Of a stretch of DNA of 64,000 nt, positions 16,520 to 25,756 are shown one piece after another (within the stretch, counting starts at the first letter, position 1; each line of letters opens with the position of its first letter). Source of the stretch: Haloarcula limicola (GTDB lineage: Archaea > Halobacteriota > Halobacteria > Halobacteriales > Haloarculaceae). The notes below the pieces were generated by a model. The model did not search any database. It worked only from the letters and a program-made list of their open reading frames with translations, and was not told the origin of the DNA. The position numbers and the translations under genes are program-made. Location: contig NZ_WRXM01000002.1 in the NCBI RefSeq assembly GCF_010119205.1, forward strand, positions 178,982 to 242,981, written 5' to 3'.

Positions 16520-18307
16520 TTACCGCTCCTCGACGTGGCGCATCTGGACGGCGATGCCGCGCGTCGAGGACTGCATCTCGGGACCGCTCATCTCCGCGCG
16601 GCCGACGCCGAAGGCGGCGTCGCCCCGTACCACCACGTCGTCGCCGACGCGAATGTCGTCGCCGGCGTCGACGATGCCCGGCGCGAGCACCGAGCCGTGG
16701 GGGACGAACGGTTCGATCTCGACGGTTTTGGTCGGCACGTCGCTCTCGGCCCAGCGGCGAGCGCCAGCGGTGGTAAACGAGAGGACGCCGTACTGTTGGG
16801 CCAGCGTCGCCAGTTGCTCGCCGTCCTCGTCTTCCGCTCGCAGTTGCGGGTACCGCCCCGCGGTCTGGATGTCGGCGAACAGCTCGTCGCCGGCCCCCTC
16901 CCCGAACTGATAGTCGGCGACCGCTCGGATGGTGTTGGCCTCGCGGGTGGATTTCCGGTAGGTGTCCCACCCTTCGAGTTCGGCCGCGAGGTTCCCGAGC
17001 GAATCGGCCGTCGTTGGGTGGTCGGAGACGGTGTAGGTGAAGTCGAGACCGAGCGAGTCCTCGACGCGTTCGCAGATGTCGCGGTAGCCCTCGCCGGGGA
17101 CGTGGGCGATTATCTCGGGGTAGTCGGCGTCTTCGAGGTAGCGTTCGAGCACTCGGGAGACGAACTCGATCTCGTTGGCGCTCCAGCGGCCCGTCACCAC
17201 GGAGTCGTAGTGCTGGGCGGGGTAGGTGAGTTCGAGTTCCTGGGGGACGACGCCGATCGGCGAGGTCATCGAGACCATGTGGGCGCGCCAGTGGACGGCG
17301 TCGTGGTACTGCTTGTGGCTCTGTGAGTCGCTGTAGGGTTTGCGCGCCGAGCAGGGGACGATGACCAGCGGCCGGTCGTCGAACCGCGGGACGTAGCGCT
17401 CGGTGACGCGCTGGGCGAAGCGCTGGATCTCGACGCGCCGGATGGCGTCCTCGGTGGCCGCCGAGAGCTGCGCGCGCCGAATCAGGGGCGTGCGCTCTTC
17501 GACGTAGCCGTACTCCTGGTCGAGTCGGCGTACCGTCGCCGTCAGCCAGTTGTCCTGGCGGGCCTGTCCCTCGACGTAGTCGCGCAGGCGGCCGTCCCGA
17601 ATCCGGCGACGGACCCGCCGGAGTTCCGCCGCGAGCGCGTTGACGTTGTGGGCGACGCAGTCCTCGCGGGTGAACTCCTCGCGGGGCACCTGACAGGCGG
17701 GACACGAACAAGGGAATTCCTCCAGGTCTTCGAGGAAGTACGCCTCGTCGGTCGTCAGGTAGCGGCCCTCGGTCCCGCGAATCACGGCCCGGTCCGGGTC
17801 CACCAGATCGACGCCCGCGTAGACGAGCGTGGCGACGTTGCGCGGCGTGGCGACGCCGGGGAGGTACAGCGCGGTATCGGCGGGCGTGCTCTCGCGCGTG
17901 GTCGTCACGGCGTCGACGAACGCCGCTGCATGGCCGACGTACCCCGGCGCGCCCGAGAGGACGTAGGCGTCGCTGCCGTGGTCGGTCGCGGTTCGCGGCG
18001 AGACGACGGCGGCGCTCGGGTAGTCCACGTCGGGGTAGGAACCGGCGAAGGCGTCCTCGACCTCGTCGGGCGTCCCGGCCGGTAGCCCTCGATGCGGGAG
18101 TATCGTCACCTGCGAATCGTCGCCCTCGGGTGCCTCCTGTGCCTCGGCCCAGAGCCCGCCCGCGTCGGCGAGAACGGCGTGGACGTCGCCGGGAGTCGTC
18201 GCGTCAGCGCCGTCCACCAGCGCCGGCGTCGTCACGGACTCGGCGAGGCGCAACTCGCCCAGTCGCGCGGCCCCGTCGCGCTCGTGGACCTCGAAGTAGT
18301 CGGTCAT
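16520..18307 (-). CDS. arcS: Archaeosine synthase subunit alpha ArcS (TgtA2)
   Basis: 595 residues. ArcS adds lysine to preQ0-modified G15 of tRNA, and RaSEA then releases archaeosine. An N-terminal TGT-like domain (about 1-300) carries the zinc-binding cluster FPCSCPAC with REDCVAHN (Cys200, Cys202, Cys205). The ArcS-specific motif PCSARKPYSDSQSH is at about residues 318-331. A C-terminal PUA RNA-binding domain starts near residue 520 (PFVPHGSVLAPGIVDA.DDIRVGDDVVV). The TGT transglycosylase aspartates are not conserved in context, as expected for ArcS. I chose the ATG at 18307 (MTDYFEVHERDG). It is divergent from the ubiquitin-like modifier gene at 18390. Confidence 0.93.
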   Translation of the reverse strand: MTDYFEVHERDGAARLGELRLAESVTTPALVDGADATTPGDVHAVLADAGGLWAEAQEAPEGDDSQVTILPHRGLPAGTPDEVEDAFAGSYPDVDYPSAAVVSPRTATDHGSDAYVLSGAPGYVGHAAAFVDAVTTTRESTPADTALYLPGVATPRNVATLVYAGVDLVDPDRAVIRGTEGRYLTTDEAYFLEDLEEFPCSCPACQVPREEFTREDCVAHNVNALAAELRRVRRRIRDGRLRDYVEGQARQDNWLTATVRRLDQEYGYVEERTPLIRRAQLSAATEDAIRRVEIQRFAQRVTERYVPRFDDRPLVIVPCSARKPYSDSQSHKQYHDAVHWRAHMVSMTSPIGVVPQELELTYPAQHYDSVVTGRWSANEIEFVSRVLERYLEDADYPEIIAHVPGEGYRDICERVEDSLGLDFTYTVSDHPTTADSLGNLAAELEGWDTYRKSTREANTIRAVADYQFGEGAGDELFADIQTAGRYPQLRAEDEDGEQLATLAQQYGVLSFTTAGARRWAESDVPTKTVEIEPFVPHGSVLAPGIVDAGDDIRVGDDVVVRGDAAFGVGRAEMSGPEMQSSTRGIAVQMRHVEER

Positions 18308-18389
18308 GCGGAGTCGTCGGCCGCGCGCGACCAACTATCTTGCCTTTGGACCGGCAACAGTAATCCCCGTCGCGTCCGAAGGCGGAGGT

Positions 18390-18647
18390 ATGCGGGTCAC
18401 TGTCTACGGCCAACTTCGAAGCGCCACGGGCGAGAAGACGGTGAGCGTCGACTTCGAGGGCGGGACGGTCCGCGACGCGCTGTCGGCGTTCGCCGACGAG
18501 TATCGGCGGGCCGAACGTCAGCTCTTCGAGGGCGACGACGTCGCGCCGAGCGTCCGTCTGGCCGTCGACGGGGAGGCGGTCGACCCCGACGACGACTGCC
18601 CGCCCGACGCCGAACTCGCCGTCCACCCGCCGATGCGGGGCGGGTGA
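18390..18647 (+). CDS. Ubiquitin-like small modifier / MoaD-ThiS family protein
   Basis: 85 residues with a beta-grasp fold pattern (VTVYGQLRSATGEKTVSVDF, GGTVRDALSAFADEY) and a C-terminal PPMRGG. The exposed diglycine is the hallmark of SAMPs, MoaD and ThiS. After adenylation by the E1-like UbaA such proteins are joined to protein lysines or carry sulfur for molybdopterin and tRNA thiolation. No E1, MoaE or protease gene is nearby, so conjugation and sulfur transfer cannot be separated. The start at 18390 puts the first beta strand at the N-terminus. It is 82 bases from the divergent arcS start. Confidence 0.85.
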   Translation: MRVTVYGQLRSATGEKTVSVDFEGGTVRDALSAFADEYRRAERQLFEGDDVAPSVRLAVDGEAVDPDDDCPPDAELAVHPPMRGG

Positions 18648-18689
18648 CCGTGCCGTGGGGTTTTGACCGTCGGGCGGTAACCGGGGGAC

Positions 18690-18941
18690 ATGGTCGGCTC
18701 ACGAACCGTCACGGCGCTCGTCGGCCTCCTCGGTAGCGCAGTCGTCACCGCGGCGCTGTGGTGGTACTTCGACAGCCTGTTGATCTTCCTCTTTCTCCCG
18801 TTCGTCCCGTTCCTGTTTCGCGGGTTGGGCGGCGAGTCCGAACGCGAACTCCGGGAGTGCCCCCAATGCGGATTCCAGACCGAAGCCGCCGAGTTCGACT
18901 ACTGCCCGCGGGACGGGACGCGACTGGAACGCCGGCGCTGA
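18690..18941 (+). CDS. Small membrane protein with C-terminal zinc ribbon
   Basis: 83 residues. Two close hydrophobic segments (about 6-25 and 28-44) are followed by a cytoplasmic zinc ribbon with ECPQCGF...YCPRDGT (CxxC...C pattern, the last ligand possibly Asp or another residue). Such proteins are frequent in haloarchaea and mostly uncharacterised. The gene is 42 bases after the modifier gene and 53 bases before the next GTG start, so 18390-19525 may be one operon. Confidence 0.7.
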   Translation: MVGSRTVTALVGLLGSAVVTAALWWYFDSLLIFLFLPFVPFLFRGLGGESERELRECPQCGFQTEAAEFDYCPRDGTRLERRR

Positions 18942-18994
18942 CTCCCTGCTCTCGCCTGCCGCACGCTCATGCCGCGTTCGGGAGTAGCCGACGT

Positions 18995-19525
18995 GTGGAG
19001 TTAACCGATCTCATCCGGACGGATTCGGGCGCGGCGGCGACGGACGAGTCGACGAGCGACTCGTCGAGGCTGACGCCCGGACGCGCGGCGCTGCTCGGAG
19101 TGAAGGGTGGGCTCATCGCCACGGCCGTGATGACGCTGTACCGGCTCCCGCTCTTCCGCGCGCTGCCGCCGACGGCGGAGTTCTGGGCGAAGTACGTCGG
19201 GAGCGGGGAGGCCGACGAGTACTTCGCGGAGAGCCTGCTGTTGCACTTCCTCTACGGGGCCGTCGGCGGCGGACTCTTCGGAGTCGGGTTCGGTCGGTTC
19301 GACTTCGGCGGGGAGGACGAACGGCTACGCGGCGGGCTCGTCACCGGGTTCGTCTACAGTCTGTTCATGTCAGTGTTCGGGACGACAGTCGTCTTCCCGG
19401 TCCTCCTCGACGAGTCCATCGAGCACGACGAGAAGCTCGTCTTCCACGCCGGCCACGTCGTCTACGGCCTGTCGCTGGGAACCTGGCTCGGGTCCCGGAA
19501 CGCCTTCGGCGAAGTGTACGAGTGA
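18995..19525 (+). CDS. Polytopic membrane protein, unknown function
   Basis: 176 residues from a GTG at 18995; upstream in-frame codons overlap the zinc-ribbon gene in another phase. After a polar N-terminus of about 35 residues there are four hydrophobic segments (about 36-54, 82-100, 112-131 and 148-166), with Gly-rich turns (GAVGGGLFGVGFGRFDFGG). DEKLVFHAGHVVYGLSLG is a likely conserved stretch. It resembles haloarchaeal DUF6789-type proteins, but I am not certain. It converges on the Rieske gene with five bases between stops. Confidence 0.6.
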   Translation: MELTDLIRTDSGAAATDESTSDSSRLTPGRAALLGVKGGLIATAVMTLYRLPLFRALPPTAEFWAKYVGSGEADEYFAESLLLHFLYGAVGGGLFGVGFGRFDFGGEDERLRGGLVTGFVYSLFMSVFGTTVVFPVLLDESIEHDEKLVFHAGHVVYGLSLGTWLGSRNAFGEVYE

Positions 19526-19530
19526 GGAGC

Positions 19531-21105
19531 TCAGGTGGCCGACTCGTCGTCCGCGATCGAGAGGTCGCCGAGGTCGACGGCCTCCAGTTCCTCGACGGCC
19601 GGCGCGTCGAGCACGTCGCCGTCGCAGTCGAAGCGGGAGCCGTGACACGGGCAGTCCCACGACCGCTCCCCGTCGTTCCACTCGACGAGACAGCCCAGGT
19701 GAGTGCAGCGAGCGGAGACGGCGCGTAGCTCGCCGTCCGCGTCCCGCGAGACCCCCACTGGCGTCGTGCCGTCCCTGACGACGGTCCCCTCGCCCCGGCC
19801 CAGCGACTCGACCCTCTCGGCCGGCGACGGTTCGAGGCGGTCCCCGACGAAGTGCCGCATCGAGTCGGCGTTGTAGTGGAGGAACGCCCGCATCGACGCG
19901 CCCACCTGCAGGCGGTTCGGGTCGTAGACGTCCCGCCATGACGGCTCCCGACCGAGGACGAGTTCGGAGAGCAGGCGACCGGCGGCGACGCCGTTGGTCA
20001 GCCCCCAGCCGCCGAAGCCGGTGGCGACGTAGACGTGGTCCGAGCGGGGCGTGTGCGGGCCGACGAAGGGCACCTCGTCGACGGAGGTGTAGTCCTGCGT
20101 CGACCAGCGGTATTCGATCGACTCGACGTCGAAGCGCTCGCGGGCCTGCCGTTCGAGCGCCCGATACCGCTCCTCGGTACTGCCGCCCTGCCCAGTCTGG
20201 TGGTTCTGCCCGCCGACGAGCACCATCGACTCGTCGCCGCCCGGACGGGGCCGAACCGAGAAGTACGGTTCTTCGGAGTGGTAGTACATCCCCTCGACGG
20301 GGTCGTCGCGCACCCGCGCCGCGACGACGTAGGAGCGCTTCGGATACAGGCGGCTGAAGTACAGCGCGCGGTCGACGAACGGGAAGTTGGTCGCCATGAC
20401 CACGTCGTCGGCGATCAGGTCGCCGTACTCGGTCCGAACGCGGCAGGGCTCCCCGTCCTCGACGTCGAGTGCCTTCGTGTTCTCGAAGACGTAACTCCCG
20501 TCGCCCGGGATGTCCCGGGCGAGGGCGAGCAGGTACTTCCGGGGGTCGAACCGGGCCTGCTCGTCGAAGCGAACGGCCGCCTCGACGTCGTAGGGCAGCG
20601 GCGTCGATTCCGTGTAGGTGGCCGGGAGTCCCACCCGCCTCGCGGCGTCGACCTCGTCGCGGACGTCCCCGCGACTGTCGCGCGAGGTCGCGTAGGTGTA
20701 GGCGGGCGTTCGCTCGAACTCGCAGTCGATGTCGCGGGCCTCGACGGTCGCCTCCACCTCGTCGATGGCCGCCTGATTCGCCTCGGCGTACTGTCGGGCC
20801 TCCGTCGCGCCGAAGTGCTCGAGTAAGTGGTCGTACCGCAACCCGTGCAGCGAGGTGAGCTTCGCCGTCGTGTGGCCGGTCGTGTCGGTCAGGATGCGAT
20901 CCCGTTCGACGAGCGCGACGGACTGGCCGGCCGCTTCGAGTCTCGTCGCCGTCGCGATACCGGCGATACCGCCGCCGACGACGACGGTGTCGACCGAGAG
21001 GTCGCGCTCCAGTTGGTCGTAGGTCGTCGGCGACGACGCATCGAGCCAGATGGATGTCGACGCCTTCGCCGGACCGCCGTCAGAGTCGATGTCGTTTCGT
21101 ACCAT
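19531..21105 (-). CDS. FAD-dependent oxidoreductase fused to a C-terminal Rieske domain
   Basis: 524 residues from the ATG at 21105. A DAO-type FAD domain begins with VVVGGGIAGIATA (about residues 41-53) and continues with TTAKLTSLHGLRY and GFGGWGLTNGVAAG. The Rieske domain is at about 440-515. Cys467/His469 (CTHLGC) and Cys485/His488 (CPCHGS) should hold the 2Fe-2S cluster, with Cys472 and Cys487 as the disulfide pair. This YhfW/PuuB-like fusion is found in bacteria and haloarchaea; the substrate (amino acid or amine) is not assigned. No signal peptide is seen, so it should be cytoplasmic. Confidence 0.88.
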   Translation of the reverse strand: MVRNDIDSDGGPAKASTSIWLDASSPTTYDQLERDLSVDTVVVGGGIAGIATATRLEAAGQSVALVERDRILTDTTGHTTAKLTSLHGLRYDHLLEHFGATEARQYAEANQAAIDEVEATVEARDIDCEFERTPAYTYATSRDSRGDVRDEVDAARRVGLPATYTESTPLPYDVEAAVRFDEQARFDPRKYLLALARDIPGDGSYVFENTKALDVEDGEPCRVRTEYGDLIADDVVMATNFPFVDRALYFSRLYPKRSYVVAARVRDDPVEGMYYHSEEPYFSVRPRPGGDESMVLVGGQNHQTGQGGSTEERYRALERQARERFDVESIEYRWSTQDYTSVDEVPFVGPHTPRSDHVYVATGFGGWGLTNGVAAGRLLSELVLGREPSWRDVYDPNRLQVGASMRAFLHYNADSMRHFVGDRLEPSPAERVESLGRGEGTVVRDGTTPVGVSRDADGELRAVSARCTHLGCLVEWNDGERSWDCPCHGSRFDCDGDVLDAPAVEELEAVDLGDLSIADDESAT

Positions 21106-21297
21106 GGACTGTCCGGGACGACAGGAGCGACCGAAAGCGCGCACTCGCTGAGAAACGCCTGCCCGATCGAGCGACGTACGAAGGTTCCAGCGGCTACTAT
21201 CGTGCCCGGACGTGGTTCGGGTATCGGGCGGAAAAGTCCGAGGCAGGCACGTGCCAGGGTGGGTTTACCGACGAGCGGTGAGCGGGCGCGGCGAGGC

Positions 21298-21906
21298 TCA
21301 GTCTCGTCGCTCGGCCACCAGTACGCCGACCTGATCGGAGACCATCTCGACGGCCGTGACGGCGTACCCGGCGTCGGTGAAGGCGTCCGCGAGCACCCCG
21401 ACCGTCGCCGGGTCGTCGACCTCGGGGCTGTAGAACGGGTCCTCGGGGTTCGGTTCGCCGAAGAACATCACGTCGCCCAGCACGATTCGGCGCGGCTCCA
21501 GCCCGGCGATGACGTCGATGGCCTCGCGCTTCTCGTCGTCGCCCAGGTGGTGCATGGCGAAGTTCGAGGTGACGATATCGACCGGGCCGTCGAAGTTCGG
21601 GTCGCGGAACCGGCCCTCGCCGAACTCGACGTTCTCGACGCCCTGCGCGTCGGCTTTCTCGCGGGCCCGTTCGAGCATCCCCCCGCTAATGTCCCGACCG
21701 ACGACCGAGTCGGCGGCCTCGGCGACGCCGAGGGCGATCGCGCCCGTGCCGGTTCCCAGGTCCAGCACCGCGTCGTCGGGGCGGGGGTCGGCGTGTTCGA
21801 CGACGAGGCTCGCACAGGCACGGTACTCCGGGGAGTTCTGGCTCTCGTCGTAGTCGGCGGCGTGGTCGGAGAAGCGGTCGGCGTGTTCGTCGAGGGACTT
21901 CTTCAT
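21298..21906 (-). CDS. Class I SAM-dependent methyltransferase
   Basis: 202 residues. The Rossmann-like motif I VLDLGTGTGAIALGVAE (about 47-63) and motif II VVGRDISGGMLERAREKA are clear, and the motif IV region is SNFAMHHL. The substrate is not readable. YYxP-type DNA or RNA motifs are absent, which suggests a small-molecule or lipid methylase. The C-terminal ATVGVLADAFTDAGYAVTAVE resembles ubiquinone/menaquinone-type methyltransferases. It is 118 bases downstream of the formamidase gene and probably separate from the Rieske gene. Confidence 0.82.
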   Translation of the reverse strand: MKKSLDEHADRFSDHAADYDESQNSPEYRACASLVVEHADPRPDDAVLDLGTGTGAIALGVAEAADSVVGRDISGGMLERAREKADAQGVENVEFGEGRFRDPNFDGPVDIVTSNFAMHHLGDDEKREAIDVIAGLEPRRIVLGDVMFFGEPNPEDPFYSPEVDDPATVGVLADAFTDAGYAVTAVEMVSDQVGVLVAERRD

Positions 21907-22024
21907 ACGTGCCGCTACGGGCGGTAGCGTGAAAGGCGTCGCGGACTCGGACGACGCCGGGGGCGGGGTGCCCCAGCGGGATCACGCGCCGGTCGCCGCG
22001 CGGGCGACGGCGCGCCGCGGCCGG

Positions 22025-23329
22025 CTACAGGTCGTACTGCTCGCGGACGAGGTGGTCAAGCCCCCGCGCTTCGAGGCGGTCCATCGGCGCGAGCATCGTC
22101 AGCTGGACGACCCCCGGCAGGCGACCGATCTCGACGCCGCCGGTGAACGTACAGCGCGTCCGGACTTCGCCCTCGGACATGTCCAGTAGCGCGCCCGCCC
22201 GGTCGAAGGCGTTCTCGGTGGCGTCGTTGACCGTCGCACCGGACCCGACGACCTGTATCGGTCCCATCTCCGTCTCGACGTCGACGCCGTACTCCTCGCC
22301 CAGGGCTTCTCCGGCCGCGACGTCCTCGTCGGTGTAGGGCTGGGCGATGTGAGGCAGGTCCTCCTCGTTCGGCAGGAGGACCGGGCCGTCGATGTCCAGT
22401 CCCTCGATGACCTCCACCTCGAACTCGGCGCGGCCGCTCACGTCGGTGGTGTGGAGCGCGAGTTCGCCGTCGCCCTGGTTGGCGTGCATGTCGCCGACGT
22501 AGATGCCGCCGCCGTCGACCTTCACGGGGCAGAGGAGTATCGCCCCCTCGCGGACGGCGTTGATGTCCATGTGGCCGTCGGTGCGGTCGGCGAGTTCGTC
22601 CTCGCTGTCGAGTCCCCAGTCGTGGTCCGCGCCGATGAGGAACTGCCCGAAGTCCCCGGCGTTGTGCGAGTCCGGTAGCTCGATGGGCGGCGTCGTCCCG
22701 ATGTTGCCGAGGAACGGTCGGAGGTGGCCGAGCGTCCCGGGCATCTCCGAGGGCTCGTACAGCAGGATGGGGTGCTGGCGGGAGTTCTCCGGGAGCGCCA
22801 TCGCCTCGTCCGCTCGCTCGGCGAGGCCGTGTGCGGCCTCGCTGTCGACCGTCAGCCCGACTTCGCCGTCGTGGTCGAACACCGCGGTGATGCCGTACTC
22901 GAAGGCGAACGAGGAGGCGTTGGCACCGCACTCCGCGCAGCGGATCGCCTCCTCGCCGGTCCCCTCGACGACGCTCTCGGGCCACTTGGCACCGCACTCT
23001 GGACACTTGTGATCGACGAACGGGTCGTCGCCGAACGCGCCCTCGCGTTCCGCCATCGACCCGGTGCTGGTGGCGACGCTCGTCACCTCGATGTCGCGGA
23101 TGCGGATGGCGATGGCGTCGCCGACCGCCGCGCCGTCGACGCGGATGGGTTTCGTCACCTCGTGGCCGCCCCGGAACTCCGGGGTTATCATCGGCCCCCA
23201 GCAGGCAGGCGGCGTGTGCGTTCTGACCGTTCCGCCGTCGGCGACCGTCCCGGCCCACTCCTGCTCCGGGCCGACCAGTCCGAGCGTGTACTCGTCGACT
23301 TCGAGCTCTTGCGTGACTTGCTGTGACAT
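22025..23329 (-). CDS. Acetamidase/formamidase family protein with internal zinc ribbon
   Basis: 434 residues. The formamidase fold is indicated by THTPPACWGPMITPEFRGGH near the N-terminus, GGIYVGDMHANQGDGELALHTTDVSG and the C-terminal TFTGGVEIGRLPGVVQLTML. These enzymes hydrolyse formamide or short amides to ammonia and the acid. An insertion at about residues 105-140 contains two CxxC pairs (Cys109/Cys112 and Cys131/Cys134) that should form a zinc ribbon, which is not part of the basic family. Cytoplasmic; no signal peptide. It is transcribed away from tgtA after a 147-base gap. Confidence 0.85.
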   Translation of the reverse strand: MSQQVTQELEVDEYTLGLVGPEQEWAGTVADGGTVRTHTPPACWGPMITPEFRGGHEVTKPIRVDGAAVGDAIAIRIRDIEVTSVATSTGSMAEREGAFGDDPFVDHKCPECGAKWPESVVEGTGEEAIRCAECGANASSFAFEYGITAVFDHDGEVGLTVDSEAAHGLAERADEAMALPENSRQHPILLYEPSEMPGTLGHLRPFLGNIGTTPPIELPDSHNAGDFGQFLIGADHDWGLDSEDELADRTDGHMDINAVREGAILLCPVKVDGGGIYVGDMHANQGDGELALHTTDVSGRAEFEVEVIEGLDIDGPVLLPNEEDLPHIAQPYTDEDVAAGEALGEEYGVDVETEMGPIQVVGSGATVNDATENAFDRAGALLDMSEGEVRTRCTFTGGVEIGRLPGVVQLTMLAPMDRLEARGLDHLVREQYDL

Positions 23330-23476
23330 ACCATGATTCGGTTAGGTGTAGAACAGGATAAACGTACGCCTCGGGCTCGGTTACGCGAACGGGAAACCGG
23401 GGGAAGACGGGACGTTCCCGCTCGCTTCGCCCCTCGTTCCGACTCGAAGCCGCTCCTCTCGGTCACGCGTCCCTCG

Positions 23477-24949
23477 CTACTCTCTCGCGTGCAGGTCGCG
23501 AAGCCGAACCCGCTGCGGGACCCGCTCCAGCGCCGTCGCCGCCCAGTCGTCGTGGACCAGCGTGAACGACACGTCGGGGTGTAACTCGACGAGTCGGGCG
23601 ACGCCATCGGCCGCGGCCTCCTGGGCCGCCCGGTCTGTCCGGTCGGGGACCTCGGCGGTCAGCGGGTACGTGTCGCCGAGTTCCCGCGGATACGGACCGA
23701 ACGGCGGCCGGACGCCCCACGTCTCGTCGTAGCGGTCGTTCGACCCGCCCTCGGTCAGCAACACCTCGTCGGCGTCGATATCGAAGCGATCGAGTCGCTC
23801 GTGGTGGCGCAACACTTCCGGTCGGCGCGCGCTCTCGGCGGAGGTGTGGAAGAACGTCCCCTTCGAGACGCGGTCGGTGCGTTCGAGTTGCTCGGCGTGG
23901 TCCAGTAGCGCGCGGTAGCCGTCGAGCATCGTCGGGTGACCGCGGGCGCGGGCGTCGACGAGTTCCAGCAGCGTCCCCGAGCGGATGGCCTGTCGGACGG
24001 TCCGGATCTCGCCGTAGGTGACGTGGAGGTTGTGACGAGCGAGCAGTTCGCCGCGGACCTTCTCGGCCATCCCGGCCAGTTCCGCGGGCGTGTGGTCGGT
24101 ACAGACCGGGCAGTGACACGGGAAGTACTCCATGTCGTCGAGGTGCTCGGTGCCCCGCACGGTGAGGTAGCGGTCGTCGCGAGCGTACAGCGCGTACGCC
24201 GCCGAGTCGAAGAGGTCACAGCCCAGCGCGGCGGCCATCGCGAACATCATGGGGTGGCCCGCGCCGAAGAGGTGGACCGGCCCGGACTCGCCGAGACCGC
24301 GCTTGCAGGCGGCGACGACGTCGGCGAGGTCGGCGTAGCGGTACTCGTTCATCAGCGGGACGACTGCCCCGAGCGGGAACACGTCCAGTCCCGTCGACTT
24401 GGCGTCTCTCGCGGCCCGTTCGCGAAGGTCGGGATACGTCGACCCCTGGACGGGCGCGGTGACGAGCATTTCGCCGGTGTCCGCGTCGACGGCTCGTTCG
24501 AGCCGTTCCTGTGTGGTCGCCAGTTCGGCTTCGGCCTGTTCGCGCTCCACGTCCGGCGGCGTCGGAATGTCCACGGGCGTCCCGATGTCGCTCCCGATAT
24601 CGCGTTGGAACCGCAGTATCTCCTCGGTCGTCACGTCGATCTCGCCGTACTCCGAGAGCTGGAAGGAGCCGGAGTCGGTCATGATCGCGCCCGAGAAATC
24701 CAGCAGGTCGTGGAGGCCGCGGTCCAGCGCGGGGTCGCGGAGATCGTCGGAGCCGTGTAAGATGTAGCTGTTCGTGATGAGGATCTCCGCGCCGAACTCC
24801 GCTTCGAGCGTCGACGGCTCGATAGTTTGGACGTGCGGGTTCACCACGGGGAGGATGGTCGGCGTCTCGACGGTGACGCCGGCCCGCGGGACGGTCAGTT
24901 CGCCCAGCCGACCCGCGGCGTCGTAGGCGCGGACCTCGAAGTTGGTCAT
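23477..24949 (-). CDS. tgtA: tRNA-guanine(15) transglycosylase TgtA
   Basis: 490 residues from the ATG at 24949 ([18 protein letters not shown]). TgtA exchanges G15 of tRNA for preQ0, the first tRNA-level step of archaeosine synthesis. The TIM-barrel motif TDSGSFQ (residues 91-97, general acid/base Asp92), [10 protein letters not shown] (nucleophile region near Asp245-248) and the zinc site FPCHCPVC (Cys278, Cys280, Cys283) are intact. The C-terminal part does not show an obvious PUA domain; haloarchaeal TgtA often has that domain on ArcS instead. A longer reading frame to 25387 overlaps the Nudix gene and is spurious. It shares the window with ArcS and RaSEA. Confidence 0.94.
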   Translation of the reverse strand: MTNFEVRAYDAAGRLGELTVPRAGVTVETPTILPVVNPHVQTIEPSTLEAEFGAEILITNSYILHGSDDLRDPALDRGLHDLLDFSGAIMTDSGSFQLSEYGEIDVTTEEILRFQRDIGSDIGTPVDIPTPPDVEREQAEAELATTQERLERAVDADTGEMLVTAPVQGSTYPDLRERAARDAKSTGLDVFPLGAVVPLMNEYRYADLADVVAACKRGLGESGPVHLFGAGHPMMFAMAAALGCDLFDSAAYALYARDDRYLTVRGTEHLDDMEYFPCHCPVCTDHTPAELAGMAEKVRGELLARHNLHVTYGEIRTVRQAIRSGTLLELVDARARGHPTMLDGYRALLDHAEQLERTDRVSKGTFFHTSAESARRPEVLRHHERLDRFDIDADEVLLTEGGSNDRYDETWGVRPPFGPYPRELGDTYPLTAEVPDRTDRAAQEAAADGVARLVELHPDVSFTLVHDDWAATALERVPQRVRLRDLHARE

Positions 24950-25001
24950 TGTCCGTCGTCGGCGGGGCGCGCGCCTAAGAGTTGTGTTCCGGGTCGAGAA
25001 C

Positions 25002-25547
25002 TCACCGCTCGAACAGCGCGTAGTACATGACGCCGACCGCCGAGCGACCGTCGCGGAGGTCCCCCGACCGGACGCTCTCGACCAGTTCGTCGAACGCCGT
25101 CGTCTCGACGCGGATGGACTCGTTGAAGTCGAGGTCCTGTTCGGCACTCGGTTCACAGCCCTCGGCGACGAAGTAGTGAAAGACCGAGTCGGCGTAGCCG
25201 TTTGCCGGTTCCGCGGTGTAGAGATGCGATACCGAATCAGCCTCGTAGCCGGTCTCCTCGCGGAGCTCCCGGTCAACGGCGGCCGCGGGTTCGTCGTCGT
25301 AGCCCTCCATGCTCCCCGCCGGGAGGCCGCGGTTGAGTCGGTGGACGGCCTGTCGCCACTCCTCGATGACGACCACGTCGCCGTCACCGGTGAACGGCAG
25401 TATCACGACGCTGTCGCCCTCCCGCAGGAAGTCGAAGTCCGTCTCGCTCCCGTCGGGGAGGCGAACGTCCTCGTGAACCACGTCGAAACCCGGACAGGAG
25501 TAGGCCGTTTCGGCCGCGAGCGTCTCCCAGGCGAGGTCGTCTGACAT
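25002..25547 (-). CDS. Nudix hydrolase, ADP-ribose pyrophosphatase-like
   Basis: 181 residues from the ATG at 25547. The Nudix box runs from PAG (Gly78) to RELREETGY (residues 93-101) with one extra residue in its loop. [29 protein letters not shown] and the later [17 protein letters not shown] agree with ADP-sugar pyrophosphatases. The likely reaction is hydrolysis of ADP-ribose to AMP and ribose-5-phosphate, but the substrate is inferred. The stop lies 52 bases upstream of tgtA, so the two may be co-transcribed. A 41-residue peptide gene is divergent 83 bases away. Confidence 0.85.
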   Translation of the reverse strand: MSDDLAWETLAAETAYSCPGFDVVHEDVRLPDGSETDFDFLREGDSVVILPFTGDGDVVVIEEWRQAVHRLNRGLPAGSMEGYDDEPAAAVDRELREETGYEADSVSHLYTAEPANGYADSVFHYFVAEGCEPSAEQDLDFNESIRVETTAFDELVESVRSGDLRDGRSAVGVMYYALFER

Positions 25548-25630
25548 ACCGGGGCTGGGGCCGGGACCGCCAAACCGGTGACGGTCCCGGCCACAAAGTG
25601 TACCCGTCTCCCGTCCGAAAATGGGGCGGA

Positions 25631-25756
25631 ATGAAAGCATCCACGCTCGTACTCATTTTCGGCGCTCTCCTGTTCGTGATCCCGATTCCCGGCACGTTCA
25701 TCGCCGGCGCACTCGTCCTGCTGGCCGGTGCGGTCGTCCGGTGGCTCGGCTCCTGA
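25631..25756 (+). CDS. 41-residue hydrophobic peptide
   Basis: ATG at 25631 and TGA at 25754-25756, a complete frame of 41 codons. The product MKASTLVLIFGALLFVIPIP continues GTFIAGALVLL.. and ends RWLGS: two short hydrophobic segments around a PIPG turn. Similar peptides of about 40 residues are annotated in haloarchaea, sometimes as transporter-like, but none has a function I know. It stands alone between the Nudix gene and a 203-base gap (25757-25959) in which I see no gene. Confidence 0.6.
   Translation: MKASTLVLIFGALLFVIPIPGTFIAGALVLLAGAVVRWLGS

Noticed and set aside
23477-25387. 636-residue version of TgtA
   Set aside because: The extra 146 residues are low-complexity and overlap the Nudix gene; the conserved protein starts at 24949.
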